This document shows, in pieces, positions 53,961 to 62,960 of a stretch of DNA of 64,000 bases (position 1 is its first letter; each line of letters opens with the position of its first letter). The DNA is from Kribbella sp. CA-293567 (GTDB taxonomy: Bacteria > Actinomycetota > Actinomycetes > Propionibacteriales > Kribbellaceae), in the NCBI RefSeq assembly GCF_027627575.1, contig NZ_CP114065.1, positions 930,001 to 994,000 on the forward strand. The letters run 5' to 3'. Below the pieces are notes generated by a model that was not told where the DNA came from, made no database searches, and saw only the letters and a program-made list of their open reading frames with translations. A program made the position numbers and the translations under genes.

Positions 53961-55094
53961 ATGTCAGGGCGTTTTCGGGTCGGCGCCGCAGTGGCCGGAA
54001 TCGTCGTACTGACGGCGGCCGGGTTGATCGCGGCGAACGGCGCGCAAGCCGACGCCCCGGTCGGAGCCACCAAGCTCCCCACCGCGGAGCAGAATCTGCT
54101 GCAGGTCCAGGACCAGGCGCAGATGCTGGAGGGTCAGCTCGGGTCACGAGCGATCGGCAGCTACCTGGACGCCACCGGCGCTCTGGTGGTCTCGGTCTCC
54201 GACGCGGCGACCGCGGACCTGGTCCGGCAGGCCGGCGCGATTCCCCAACTGGTCCGCTACACCGCCAGGCAGTTGCTCGCGGTGCAGGCGGAGCTCGACG
54301 CTCTCGCCACCGGTTCGAGCGCCGGCCGGGTCAAGTCCTGGTACGTCGATCCCATCTCCGGCACCGTCGTGGTCACCGCTCCCCGGGGCTCCCACGACGT
54401 GCTCACCCAGCGGTTCCTGCGCAAGGCGCTGGCCAACGGCGGCAAGGTGACGCTGCGCCGGTCGGCCGGCACGGCCACCACCACCGACGAGCAGTTCGGT
54501 CTGCTCGGCGGCTACCAGGTCGACAAGAACACCGGCTTCACCTGCTCGCTCGGGTTCAACGCCCAGACCAGCGACGGCGGCCGGATCTTCCTGACCGCGG
54601 GGCACTGTACGGCGGGAAAGCCGTCGTTCTCCCGCAACGGCTACATCATCGGCAACACCCGCAGCTCGAGCTTCCCCGGCAACGACTTCGGCACCGTCAG
54701 CGTGATCGAGGGCTGGGACCAGCAGGGCCGGGTCGAGCGCTGGGGCGCGGACGACGTCCAGATCCGCGGCGCCGCCGACGCGATGGTCGGGGCCGAGCTG
54801 TGCAAGTCCGGCAAGAGCACCGGCTGGTCCTGTGGCCGGATCGTGGCGCGCAACGTGACCGTGAACTACGGCAGCAACAAGGTCGTCCGCGGTCTCTTCC
54901 AGCACACCGCCTGCGTCGAGTCCGGAGACTCCGGTGGCGCCAACCTGACCGGCGACTACGCGCAGGGAATCACCAGCGGCGCGGCCCTGATCAGTGGGCA
55001 GTGCCTCGACAAGCACGGCCAGACCAACGAGTCCTACTCACAACCGATCGGTGAGGCGCTGTCCGCTAGCGGCGCCTCGCTGGTGCTGGGCTAG
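53961..55094 (+). CDS. Secreted streptogrisin-type serine protease (S1)
   Basis: Chymotrypsin-fold protease of 377 residues: signal peptide (about 1-31), inhibitory pro-region (about 40-175) and mature domain. The catalytic triad is His215 in TAGHC, Asp242 in GNDFGTVS and Ser324 in ESGDSGGAN. Cys pairs around the His and Ser blocks fit the streptogrisin disulfides. Extracellular protein digestion is the expected role. It sits between folE and folP, which it is unrelated to. The 168-base upstream gap contains CTACG-TTC-CGTAG and GGACA-TTCCG-TGTCC inverted repeats. Confidence 0.93.
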   Translation: MSGRFRVGAAVAGIVVLTAAGLIAANGAQADAPVGATKLPTAEQNLLQVQDQAQMLEGQLGSRAIGSYLDATGALVVSVSDAATADLVRQAGAIPQLVRYTARQLLAVQAELDALATGSSAGRVKSWYVDPISGTVVVTAPRGSHDVLTQRFLRKALANGGKVTLRRSAGTATTTDEQFGLLGGYQVDKNTGFTCSLGFNAQTSDGGRIFLTAGHCTAGKPSFSRNGYIIGNTRSSSFPGNDFGTVSVIEGWDQQGRVERWGADDVQIRGAADAMVGAELCKSGKSTGWSCGRIVARNVTVNYGSNKVVRGLFQHTACVESGDSGGANLTGDYAQGITSGAALISGQCLDKHGQTNESYSQPIGEALSASGASLVLG

Positions 55095-55138
55095 CGGCTG
55101 CGGGCAGGAGCCCGTAGTCGATGGGGGTCCGGTACCTA

Positions 55139-55192
55139 GGTGGGGCAGTTCGGGCACGGCCACTACGGTGGTCGGGTGCGAACTGCCCCACC
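55139..55192. promoter_or_regulatory. Long inverted repeat spanning the folP start
   Basis: GGTGGGGCAGTTCG (55139-55152) and its exact complement CGAACTGCCCCACC (55179-55192) are 14-bp arms separated by 26 bases. The spacer itself contains CCAC/GTGG and the sequence TACGGT, a plausible -10 for a leaderless folP mRNA starting at GTG 55176. The arms could form a terminator for the protease gene or a control element over folP initiation. Confidence 0.55.
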
Positions 55193-56045
55193 GAATCAGT
55201 TTCCGAGCCCTGTGCAGGGACTGCCCACCCCGGATCGCTGTCTGGTGATGGGCGTCGTCAACGTGACCCCGGACTCGTTCTCCGACGGCGGTGAGTGGTT
55301 CGAGCCGACCGCCGCGATCGAGCACGGGCGTGAACTGCTGGCCGAAGGCGCCGACCTGCTGGACGTCGGTGGGGAGTCCACCCGGCCGGGGGCCGAGCGG
55401 CCGGCGCCGGCCGAGGAGCTCCGCCGGGTGCTGCCGGTGATCGAGACGCTGGCCGCCGAGGGAGCGCTGATCTCGATCGACACGATGCGCGCCGATGTCG
55501 CCGCGCTCGCGCTGGACGCCGGGGCCGTGATGGTCAACGACGTGTCCGGCGGGCTGGCCGACCCGGAGATGCTCGGGCTGGTGGCCGACCGGGGTACGCC
55601 GTACGTCTGCATGCACTGGCGTGGGCACTCCGCCGAGATGCAGCAGCGCGCGCAGTACGCCGATGTGGTGCCCGAGGTGGTCGCCGAACTGGCCCTGCGC
55701 CTCGAGGCGATCGCCGCGGCCGGAGTGGACCTGAACCGGGTCGCGCTCGACCCCGGACTGGGCTTCGCGAAGAACGCGGACCACAACTGGGAGGTGCTGC
55801 GCCGGCTGCGCGAGTTCGCCGTCCTGGAAAGGCCGTTGCTGATCGGTGCCTCACGGAAGGCGTTCCTGGGTAGGCTGCTCGCCGACGAGGAGACCGGGGA
55901 GCCTAGACCGGCCGTACGACGAGACGACGCCAGCGCGGCCGTCTCCGCCCTCGCCGCCGCGGCCGGAGCCTGGTGTGTCCGGGCTCACGCGGTGGCACCG
56001 AGTGCGGACGCGGTCCGGGTTGCGCGCCGGTGGGGAGCGGTATGA
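55176..56045 (+). CDS. folP: Dihydropteroate synthase
   Basis: Joins pterin pyrophosphate and p-aminobenzoate; 289 residues from GTG 55176. Motifs: VMGVVNVTPDSFSDGG, GADLLDVGGESTRPGA, SIDTMRADVA and LIGASRKAFLG. The longer frame from 55140 would add 12 residues (GQFGHGHYGG) lacking family similarity and would start inside the inverted repeat, so the shorter start is preferred. The stop overlaps the next ATG (ATGA). Confidence 0.96.
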   Translation: MRTAPPNQFPSPVQGLPTPDRCLVMGVVNVTPDSFSDGGEWFEPTAAIEHGRELLAEGADLLDVGGESTRPGAERPAPAEELRRVLPVIETLAAEGALISIDTMRADVAALALDAGAVMVNDVSGGLADPEMLGLVADRGTPYVCMHWRGHSAEMQQRAQYADVVPEVVAELALRLEAIAAAGVDLNRVALDPGLGFAKNADHNWEVLRRLREFAVLERPLLIGASRKAFLGRLLADEETGEPRPAVRRDDASAAVSALAAAAGAWCVRAHAVAPSADAVRVARRWGAV

Positions 56046-56506
56046 CCGAAGAGCCGGGCGGTACGCGACGGGGTACGGGTGCCTCCGCGGAGACCGTGGT
56101 GCTGAACGCGAACACCGCGTTCTACAACGCGTTCGAGGCAGGCGACCTGGACCTGATGGCGGCGGTCTGGCTGCCGGAGCCCGATCCGGTCTGCATCCAT
56201 CCGGGCAACGCGGCGATCTACGGGTACTCCGAGATGATGCGGGCCTGGGCGATGATCTTCGCCAATACGCCGTACATCCAGTTCTTCCTGACCGACGTAC
56301 AGGTAAGAGTTGATGAAGACGTGGCCTACGTCACCTGTACGGAGAATGTCCTGTCGTCGGGCGAAGGGGCACCGGAGGAGGGTTTCGCGGGGGGAAAGGC
56401 ACTGGCCACCAACGTCTTCCGCCGGACCGGTTCCGGCTGGCGGTTGTGGATCCACCACGCCTCCCCGGTACTGTCGTCCGGGGGTCGACAGGAGGAGGCA
56501 GAGTGA
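56042..56506 (+). CDS. NTF2-like (SnoaL/DUF4440-type) protein in folate operon
   Basis: Protein of 154 residues with the cone-shaped NTF2-like fold: NTAFYNAFEAGDLDLMAAVWLPEPDPVCIHPG at the start and TNVFRRTGSGWRLWIHHASPV at the end. Four-base overlaps with both folP and folB show it is part of the operon. Its role in folate metabolism is unknown. Confidence 0.85.
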   Translation: MTEEPGGTRRGTGASAETVVLNANTAFYNAFEAGDLDLMAAVWLPEPDPVCIHPGNAAIYGYSEMMRAWAMIFANTPYIQFFLTDVQVRVDEDVAYVTCTENVLSSGEGAPEEGFAGGKALATNVFRRTGSGWRLWIHHASPVLSSGGRQEEAE

Positions 56507-56907
56507 GCGGTCCCGTACTGCCCTCTGAGGTGCGGCCCCCGGACGTGATCGAGATCCGCGGCATCCGTGGATTCGGGCGGCACGGTGTCTTCGAGCACGA
56601 GCGGACCGACGGGCAGGAGTTCGTCGTGGACGTCCGGCTGGAGCTGGACACCCGGCCGGCCGCCGCCTCCGACCGGCTGGTGGACACCGTGAACTACGGG
56701 CTGGTGGCCGAGCAGGTGCACGCGGCCATCGAGAGCGACCCGGTCGACCTGATTGAGACACTGGCCCAACGGATCGCGGATCTGTGCCTCGCCGACCGGC
56801 GGGTGACAGCCACCGCGGTGACCATCCACAAACCATCGGCGCCGATCACGGTGCCTTTCGACGACGTTGTCCTGACCGTGCAGCGCAGAGCCGGAGAATC
56901 CTCGTGA
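56503..56907 (+). CDS. folB: Dihydroneopterin aldolase
   Basis: Converts dihydroneopterin to hydroxymethyl-dihydropterin and glycolaldehyde; 134 residues. RGIRGFGRHGVFEHERTDGQEF, TVNYGLVAEQVHA and HKPSAPI are the expected conserved blocks. GTG at 56503 overlaps the previous stop (GTGA); the stop overlaps folK (GTGA). Confidence 0.95.
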   Translation: MSGPVLPSEVRPPDVIEIRGIRGFGRHGVFEHERTDGQEFVVDVRLELDTRPAAASDRLVDTVNYGLVAEQVHAAIESDPVDLIETLAQRIADLCLADRRVTATAVTIHKPSAPITVPFDDVVLTVQRRAGESS

Positions 56908-57470
56908 CTGAGACCCCTAGCCCCCACGTGATCGACGCGGACACCCTGAGCGGTGGCCTCAAGCCGATCCGGCAGGTGATCCTGTCGCTCGGTAGTAATC
57001 TCGGCGACCGGGAAGCCAACCTGCAGGGCGGCGTCGACGCGCTGCGGGACACCCCCGACGTGGTCGTCGTCGACGTCTCGCCGATCTACGAGACCGAGCC
57101 GATCGGTGGCCCGGACGAGTCCGGCCCCTACCTGAACATCGTGCTGCTGGCCGACACGACGCTGTCGGTCGACACCCTGCTGGACCGCGCGCACGCCGTC
57201 GAGCAGGCCTTCGGCCGGGAGCGCGGCGTGAAGGGCGCGCCGCGGACCCTGGACGTCGACCTGATCACCTACGGCAAGAAGTCGATCGAGACCGAGGAGC
57301 TGACGGTGCCGCACCCGCGGGCGCACGAGCGCGCCTTCGTGCTCGCGCCCTGGCTGGACATCGAGCCCGACGCGGTCCTGCCCGGGGTGGGCCCGGTGGC
57401 CGAGCTGCTCGCCAAGGTGGGCAGCGACGGCGTGAAGAAGCTCGACGAGCTCACCATCGAGCTGCAGTAG
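56904..57470 (+). CDS. folK: Hydroxymethyl-dihydropterin pyrophosphokinase
   Basis: Activates the pterin for FolP; 188 residues. LSLGSNLGDREANLQ and RTLDVDLITYG (the Mg/ATP Asp pair) are diagnostic. An N-terminal extension of about 20 residues precedes the domain. GTG at 56904. Adjacent DUF3180 gene starts at the last base of its stop codon. Confidence 0.95.
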   Translation: MTETPSPHVIDADTLSGGLKPIRQVILSLGSNLGDREANLQGGVDALRDTPDVVVVDVSPIYETEPIGGPDESGPYLNIVLLADTTLSVDTLLDRAHAVEQAFGRERGVKGAPRTLDVDLITYGKKSIETEELTVPHPRAHERAFVLAPWLDIEPDAVLPGVGPVAELLAKVGSDGVKKLDELTIELQ

Positions 57471-57991
57471 TGGTGTCGGGCGGTACCGGCCCGGGCCGGG
57501 CCTCGGGGTCCGGCCAGGAGCCGCCGCGGCCGGGGTCGGTCCGGCCGACCTCACGGCGGCTGCTGTCCGCGATCGTCGTCCTCGGGGTGGCGATCGGCTG
57601 GACCATGGTCCGGGCGATCGAGTCCAGTGGCGGCGTCGCGCCGGTGGTGTCGTGGCTCACGCTGGTGGCCTGGGGTTTCCTGGCCGCGCTGCTGTTCACC
57701 GCGGCCCGCAACACCCACCAGCGGATCCAGGTCCGGCACGAGCGGATCGAGGCCTCCCGCGCGGTCTTCCTGCTGATGATCGGAAAAGCCAGCGCTTTCG
57801 TCGGCGCGTTGTGCACCGGGGTTTACGCAGGGTTCGCGTTATCCTTCCTGAGCGCGGTCGGCTCCTCCGGACCGCGGAACCGTGTGATCACCGCCGGTGC
57901 TGCGGCCGTGATCTCTGTGCTGGTCGTCACGGCCGGATTGCTCCTGGAACGGGCGTGTCGTATCCCCGATGACCCCGAAGAGACCCCCTAA
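57470..57991 (+). CDS. DUF3180 membrane protein
   Basis: Protein of 173 residues with a Pro/Gly-rich cytoplasmic start and four predicted membrane helices (around 30-50, 60-80, 103-125 and 140-160). It resembles the DUF3180 family that follows folK in many actinobacteria. Start GTG at 57470 overlaps the folK stop by one base. Function unknown. Confidence 0.85.
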   Translation: MVSGGTGPGRASGSGQEPPRPGSVRPTSRRLLSAIVVLGVAIGWTMVRAIESSGGVAPVVSWLTLVAWGFLAALLFTAARNTHQRIQVRHERIEASRAVFLLMIGKASAFVGALCTGVYAGFALSFLSAVGSSGPRNRVITAGAAAVISVLVVTAGLLLERACRIPDDPEETP

Positions 57992-58002
57992 CATGTCGGT
58001 CC

Positions 58003-58443
58003 ATGGGGTCAAGGGGTAGCCGCCGTCGAACCAGGGCCACAGTTCTCGTGGTCGCCAACGTGCTGCTGGTCCTGATCTGCCTGGCCGTGAGTATCTCGCT
58101 GTTCTCGCAGAACCAGTGGATCCTGCGCGCGGCCGCCGTCGCCGCCGTCCTGGTCGCGGTCGGCGCCTCGGCCCTGACCCGCCACCAACTCCTGATCGAG
58201 CGCCTGAAGCACAGCGACGAGCGTGCCCAGGTAGCCCAGGAGTACTCCCGGATCACCAGCGCCCGGGTGGTCGAGAACGCCGAGTTCGTCGACCTGATGC
58301 AGCGCCGCCTGGACAAGATCGACCAGCGCCTCGACAAGATCGACGAAGAGGTCGCCACCGTGGTCGCCGCCGGCGACAAGCACTCCCACGCCGACGCCCC
58401 CACCGTGGTAGACCTCAAACTCCGCGGCCTCGCCGCCTCCTGA
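58003..58443 (+). CDS. Small membrane protein with coiled-coil tail
   Basis: Protein of 146 residues: an Arg-rich start, two membrane helices (about 12-32 and 40-58), then a cytoplasmic helix with LDKIDQRLDKIDEEV, a short coiled-coil heptad run. No family recognised with certainty. ATG at 58003, 11 bases after the DUF3180 stop, so probably the last gene of the folate operon. Confidence 0.8.
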   Translation: MGSRGSRRRTRATVLVVANVLLVLICLAVSISLFSQNQWILRAAAVAAVLVAVGASALTRHQLLIERLKHSDERAQVAQEYSRITSARVVENAEFVDLMQRRLDKIDQRLDKIDEEVATVVAAGDKHSHADAPTVVDLKLRGLAAS

Positions 58444-58454
58444 CGCCGGCTGGG

Positions 58455-59648
58455 CTACTTGTCGATGTCGCCGACGACGAAGAACATGCTGCCGAGGATG
58501 GCGACCATGTCGGCGATGACGGTGTCGGGGAGCATTTCGGGGAGGACCGAGATGTTGTTGAAGCTGGCGGAGCGGAGTTTGAGGCGCCAGGGGGTCTTGT
58601 CGCCGCGGGAGACGAGGTAGTAGCCGTTGATGCCGAGGGGGTTCTCGGTCCAGGTGTAGATCTCGCCTTCGGGGACCTTGAGGATCTTCGGCAGCCGGAC
58701 GTTGACCGGGCCGGCCGGGAGGGTGCGCAGGCGGTCCAGGCAGGCGTCGACGAGGTCGAGGGAGACCTTGACCTGGTCGAGCAGCACGGAGAAGCGGGCG
58801 AAGCAGTCGCCGTCGGTGCGGGTGACGACGCGCAGTACGCCGTCGCGGGCGAGCTCCTCGTAGGCCAGGTAGGGCTCGTCGCGGCGCAGGTCGGCGTCGA
58901 CCCCGGAGGCGCGGGCGATCGGGCCGGAGACGCCGTACGCCGCGATCAGTTCCGGTGACAGCCGGCCCACCCCGACGGTCCGGGCCCGGAAGATCTCGTT
59001 GCCCAGGACAAGGTTCTCGATGTCGGGCAGCCGCCGCCGGACCGCGGCCGACGCGGCGCCGGCCCGGTCCAGCCAGCCGTAGGGCAGGTCTTCCTTCAGC
59101 CCGCCGACCCGGTTGAACATGTAGTGCATCCGGCCGCCGGACAGCTCCTCCATCACCGCCTGGATCGTCTCGCGCTCGCGGAACGCGTAGAAGACCGGCG
59201 TGATCGCGCCCAGCTCGAGCGGGTAGGAACCGAGGAACATCAGGTGGTTCAGGATCCGGTTCAGCTCGGTCAGCAGGGTCCGCAGCCAGACCGCGCGGAC
59301 CGGCACCTCCAGGCCCATCATCTGCTCGACCGCGAGCACCACGCCGAGCTCGTTGGAGAACGCCGACAGCCAGTCGTGCCGGTTCGCCAGCACGATGATC
59401 TGCCGGTAGTCGCGCACCTCGAACAGCTTCTCCGCGCCGCGGTGCATGTAGCCGATGATCGGCTCGCACCCGACGATCCGCTCACCGTCCAGCCGCAGCC
59501 GCAGGCGCAGTACGCCGTGGGTGGCGGGGTGCTGCGGCCCGATGTTGAGCACCATGTCGGTGGTCGGCAGCTCGGTGCCCGGGTCCGTGCCACCGCGCTC
59601 GAATGCCGCGGCCCCCGCGCCGATTCCCACCACACGTTCGGTACTCAT
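58455..59648 (-). CDS. nuoD: NADH-quinone oxidoreductase subunit D (orphan copy)
   Basis: 49-kDa-type complex I subunit of 397 residues: [57 protein letters not shown] and [23 protein letters not shown] are conserved. It stands alone, without other nuo genes nearby. The N-terminal ~30 residues are extra. The final segment ([18 protein letters not shown]) keeps the normal FVVGDIDR ending with Lys for Arg. It may serve as a second NuoD or have a separate role. Only 26 bases separate its ATG from a divergent gene. Confidence 0.93.
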   Translation of the reverse strand: MSTERVVGIGAGAAAFERGGTDPGTELPTTDMVLNIGPQHPATHGVLRLRLRLDGERIVGCEPIIGYMHRGAEKLFEVRDYRQIIVLANRHDWLSAFSNELGVVLAVEQMMGLEVPVRAVWLRTLLTELNRILNHLMFLGSYPLELGAITPVFYAFRERETIQAVMEELSGGRMHYMFNRVGGLKEDLPYGWLDRAGAASAAVRRRLPDIENLVLGNEIFRARTVGVGRLSPELIAAYGVSGPIARASGVDADLRRDEPYLAYEELARDGVLRVVTRTDGDCFARFSVLLDQVKVSLDLVDACLDRLRTLPAGPVNVRLPKILKVPEGEIYTWTENPLGINGYYLVSRGDKTPWRLKLRSASFNNISVLPEMLPDTVIADMVAILGSMFFVVGDIDK

Positions 59649-59674
59649 GACCCCTATCGTGACAGGCTTGGAGC

Positions 59675-60163
59675 GTGGACGACCTCTTTGCTCCTTCCGA
59701 TGTCAGCTGGACGCCGGTCTCGCCGAAGCTCGCGTCGGTCCGGCGGGTCAGCACGGCCATCTCGCTCGGCGTGCTGGCGATCGTCGCGCTGGTGACGCTC
59801 GGCATGCTGCTGAGCTGGCTGTACGGCGTACTGGCGGTGGTGCTGATCGCGCTCGGCTACCTGTGGTCGTGGGTGCTGATCGGCCGCAACCAGCGCTCCT
59901 GGAAGTACGCCGAGCGCGAGGACGAGCTACTGGTCAGCCACGGCACGATGTTCCGCCAGCTGGTCGTGGTGCCGTACGGGCGGATGCAGTTCGTCGACGT
60001 CGCGGCCGGACCGCTGGAGCGCTCGTTCGGGCTGGCCACGGTCGAGCTGCACACCGCCACGCCGGCGACCGACGCGAAGATCCCCGGGCTGCACCCGGAC
60101 GAGGCGGCCAGGCTGCGCGACCGTCTCTCCGCCCTCGGCCAGGCGCAGGCGTGGGGCCTGTGA
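59675..60163 (+). CDS. Bacterial PH-domain membrane protein (YdbS-like)
   Basis: Protein of 162 residues with two membrane helices (about 28-50 and 52-72) and one bacterial PH (bPH2) domain: [27 protein letters not shown]...[18 protein letters not shown] at 59675. Overlaps the larger bPH2 gene by four bases (GTGA); the two are the usual YdbS-YdbT pair. Roles in envelope stress or antimicrobial-peptide resistance have been proposed for homologues. Confidence 0.88.
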   Translation: MDDLFAPSDVSWTPVSPKLASVRRVSTAISLGVLAIVALVTLGMLLSWLYGVLAVVLIALGYLWSWVLIGRNQRSWKYAEREDELLVSHGTMFRQLVVVPYGRMQFVDVAAGPLERSFGLATVELHTATPATDAKIPGLHPDEAARLRDRLSALGQAQAWGL

Positions 60164-61581
60164 CAGAGCCGTCCCCGCTGCCCACGGCGCCGCCGGTCAC
60201 CGAGCCGGTGACGGGCGCGCGGCTGCATCCGCTGACCCCGTTCGTGAAGGGCTGGGGGTACTTCGTCGTCGCGGCCTTCGCGATGGCCAACAACGAAGGT
60301 CTGCGCAGCAACCTGAAGATCGCCGGGATCGGCCTGGCCGGCGTGCTGGTCGGCGGCATTCTGCTCGGCGCGCTGTCGTGGTGGTTCACCAAGTGGCAGC
60401 TCACCGACGACGCGATCCGGGTGGACAGCGGCTTCCTGTTCCGCCGGACCAGGATCATCCGGTTCGACCGGATCCAGACGATCGACGTGGCGCAGCCGTT
60501 CGTGGCCAGGATCTTCGGGATGGCCGAGCTGCGGATGGACGTCGCGGGTGGTGGCAAGAGCGACGGCCGGCTGAGCTACTTCAGCTACGGCGACGCGCAG
60601 AAGCTACGGGCCACGCTGCTGGTCAGAGCCAAGGGCGAGCAGGCCGTCGAGCAGCAGGCCGCCGACGAGATCGCACCCGAGGCACTGCTGGTCGTGCCGA
60701 CCGGCCGGCTGCTCGGCGCCACCCTGCTGTCCTCGACCGTGCTGGCCAGCGCGGCCGGTCTGATCTGGCTGATCGTCGCCACCATGGTGCTGGAGTTCCA
60801 CGTCGGGCTGTTCGCCGGTCTGCCGCTGCTGCTGGGTGTCGTGCAACCCATCTGGAAGCAGGTGGTCGGCAACCACGGCTTCACCCTGTCGGAGACCCAC
60901 GAAGGGCTGCGCACCAAGCGTGGCCTGTTCGACGTCCAGCGGCAGACGGTGCCGCCGGGCCGCGTGCAGGGGCTGCTGATCACCGAACCGCTGATCTGGC
61001 GGCTGCTCGGCTGGTCGCGGGTCGACCTGGACATCGCCGGAGTGGCGGGCTCTCCTGCCGACGGCGAAGACGACAATCTGGGTGCCCAGCTGCTTCCGGT
61101 CGGTGAGCGCCAGGAGGTGGCGGGCGTGCTCGCGCGGGTGCTCCCCGGCTTGGACCTGTCGGCCATCGAAATGCACCAGGCGCCGGAGCGGGTGAAATGG
61201 CTGCGGCCGGTCGGCTGGCGCTACCTGGCCTACGGTGTCGACGACCAGGTCCTGGTGACCACGCGCGGCTGGATCAGCCGCCGTACTTCGATCGTGCTGC
61301 ACCACAAGACGCAGTCGGTCCGTCTGCACCAAGGACCGATCCAGCGGCGTCTGGGCCTGGCCAACGTCCACGTGGACACGCCACTAGGCCCGACGGACGC
61401 CATCGCGCTGCACCGCGATCAGGTGGAGGCTGCGGCGCTGGTGGAGGCTCAGGCCGACAGGGCACGAGAAGCACGTCGTACGGCGGCAGCGGTGCCGGCC
61501 CAGCTCCAGCCGAACGAGCCGAGCCCCGAAGGGTTCAACAGCTCGGCCGCCTCGCCTGCCGACGACAACTCAGCCAGGTAG
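60160..61581 (+). CDS. Bacterial PH-domain membrane protein (YdbT-like)
   Basis: Protein of 473 residues with several membrane helices and repeated bPH2 domains: DDAIRVDSGFLFRRTRIIRFDRIQTIDV, SETHEGLRTKRGLFDVQRQTVPPGRVQG and DDQVLVTTRGWISRRTSIVLHHKTQSV begin the successive repeats. GTG at 60160. The last 133 bases are shared, in antisense, with the MidA-like methyltransferase gene; the protein's tail there is Ala/Pro-rich and may be dispensable. Confidence 0.88.
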   Translation: MTEPSPLPTAPPVTEPVTGARLHPLTPFVKGWGYFVVAAFAMANNEGLRSNLKIAGIGLAGVLVGGILLGALSWWFTKWQLTDDAIRVDSGFLFRRTRIIRFDRIQTIDVAQPFVARIFGMAELRMDVAGGGKSDGRLSYFSYGDAQKLRATLLVRAKGEQAVEQQAADEIAPEALLVVPTGRLLGATLLSSTVLASAAGLIWLIVATMVLEFHVGLFAGLPLLLGVVQPIWKQVVGNHGFTLSETHEGLRTKRGLFDVQRQTVPPGRVQGLLITEPLIWRLLGWSRVDLDIAGVAGSPADGEDDNLGAQLLPVGERQEVAGVLARVLPGLDLSAIEMHQAPERVKWLRPVGWRYLAYGVDDQVLVTTRGWISRRTSIVLHHKTQSVRLHQGPIQRRLGLANVHVDTPLGPTDAIALHRDQVEAAALVEAQADRAREARRTAAAVPAQLQPNEPSPEGFNSSAASPADDNSAR

Positions 61582-62342
61582 CGCAGGGGCTCCGTGCGGG
61601 CCAGCTCCTGGCCAGGTCGCTGGGCAGACAGGCCGAGTGCGCGCAGAGCCTCTCGCTGCGTCGTGAGCTGGCCAGAGACGGCAGCAGTCAGTGAGTCCAG
61701 CGCAACGTGCGCAGTGACGTCACAGGAGCCGTCCAGGGCCACCTGGCACTCCCTGCCGCCCCTGAACCCAGTCACTGTCCCGTACGGCGGACGTGCGCCG
61801 CGCACGTGCCCGTAGTCGATGGCCAAGGCCACCCCGTCGTCCACCCGGCTGACCACGTCGGCCCAGGCCTCGTCGCGGCTGAGCCCGATCTCGGCCCGGT
61901 CGCCGGGTTCGGCCAGCGGCCACCACTTCTCCAACCAGACCAGATCGTTGCCTGCGACAACATCTCCCGGACGCTGGTCGGCGAGTAGGTAGCGGGGCCG
62001 GCCCGCGGGGTCGAGTTCGGCCACCTCGCACGGGAGGTTGTCGAGCCACTCGTTCGCGATCACCAGGCCGGTCAGCCGGGGCGGCAGCTCGTCGTCGAGC
62101 TCCACGTCGAGCACGTCCAGCCCGATTGGGCGTAGTACGCGGCCGAGTTCGCCTTCGCCGGCGCCGAGATCGGTCGCCTGGGTGACGCCCAGTTGCTCCG
62201 CCAGTCGGGCAATTGCCTGACCGAAGAGCGGTGACGCGTGAACCGAAGTACGGAAGTGCGCGGCGGGGCGTTCCCGGCGGTAGAAGCCGTCCGGCCCGTA
62301 CAACGCCGCGTCCCACGCCTCGCGGAAGGTCGAGCGGGTCAC
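61449..62342 (-). CDS. MidA/NDUFAF7-like SAM-dependent methyltransferase
   Basis: Protein of 297 residues. N-terminal FREAWDAALYGPDGFYRRERPAAHFRTSVHASPLFGQAIARL and the SAM motif ATDLGAGEGELGRVL match the DUF185/MidA family, whose mitochondrial members methylate the NuoD (49-kDa) subunit of complex I. LVIANEWLDNLPCEVAEL is the second conserved block. GTG at 62342 overlaps the preceding gene stop. A nuoD gene lies 1.8 kb away. Convergent overlap of 133 bases with the bPH2 gene. Confidence 0.87.
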   Translation of the reverse strand: MTRSTFREAWDAALYGPDGFYRRERPAAHFRTSVHASPLFGQAIARLAEQLGVTQATDLGAGEGELGRVLRPIGLDVLDVELDDELPPRLTGLVIANEWLDNLPCEVAELDPAGRPRYLLADQRPGDVVAGNDLVWLEKWWPLAEPGDRAEIGLSRDEAWADVVSRVDDGVALAIDYGHVRGARPPYGTVTGFRGGRECQVALDGSCDVTAHVALDSLTAAVSGQLTTQREALRALGLSAQRPGQELARTEPLRYLAELSSAGEAAELLNPSGLGSFGWSWAGTAAAVRRASRALSA

Positions 62343-62920
62343 CTCAGCTCGGGGTCCCCGCCGAGCGCGACCGAGCCGGTCAGCTGCCAGATGCCGTCGT
62401 CACCTTCGCGCCAGATGGTCAGGTCGTCGAGGCGGATCGTCGGCACCTCCTCGGTGTCCAGGGCTGCTTGGGCCTCGGCGACCAGCGCCGGGCCGCCTTG
62501 GGCCGAAGAGGAGATGGTCAGGTGCGGGTGCGGGTCCGGGTGCTCACCGCCGTACGGCGGGCACTCGGGAAAGGCCGCCTGGACGGTGGCGACCAAGTCG
62601 CGAACCCGGTCCCACGGCTCGGGTCGCAGCCAGGTGGTGCCGTTGGGGAACTGGCCCGCCGTCGGGAAGGTCAGCTCGAACGGCTCGATCTCCGCCACGG
62701 CGTCCTCCAGCCGCTGAACGGCCTCCGGCGACGGGTCCTGCCGCCACGGCACCAGCACTGTCACGTGCGGCGGGATCAGCTCGTTGAGGGAGATCGTCGG
62801 CCGGGCCGGCGAGTAGGAGACGGACCGCCACCGATCGGTGAACTCGGTCAGCTCGGGCACGGTGATCAGGATCGCGGTCAGGCCGGTCCGCGTCGCCCAG
62901 GGGTCGGTTTGTCCACTCAC
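62339..62920 (-). CDS. 2'-5' RNA ligase-like 2H phosphoesterase
   Basis: Protein of 193 residues with the two HxT/S motifs of the superfamily: PPHVTVLVPW and DPHPHLTISSS. It would act on cyclic or 2'-5' phosphodiesters of RNA or nucleotides. GTG at 62920 is preferred; the frame continues upstream through a tandem repeat without family similarity. Overlaps the methyltransferase gene by four bases, so the two are co-translated. Confidence 0.85.
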   Translation of the reverse strand: MSGQTDPWATRTGLTAILITVPELTEFTDRWRSVSYSPARPTISLNELIPPHVTVLVPWRQDPSPEAVQRLEDAVAEIEPFELTFPTAGQFPNGTTWLRPEPWDRVRDLVATVQAAFPECPPYGGEHPDPHPHLTISSSAQGGPALVAEAQAALDTEEVPTIRLDDLTIWREGDDGIWQLTGSVALGGDPELR

Positions 62921-62960
62921 CGGCCCATCGTCCCACCCAGCGGCCCATCGTCCCACCACT
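62921..62960. repeat. Tandem direct repeat of 20 bases, two copies
   Basis: CGGCCCATCGTCCCACCCAG at 62921-62940 is repeated at 62941-62960 with 17 identical leading bases. It sits directly upstream of the 2H phosphoesterase start, in the divergent region with the DUF2520 gene. Probably a slippage duplication; it could double a binding site. Confidence 0.75.
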
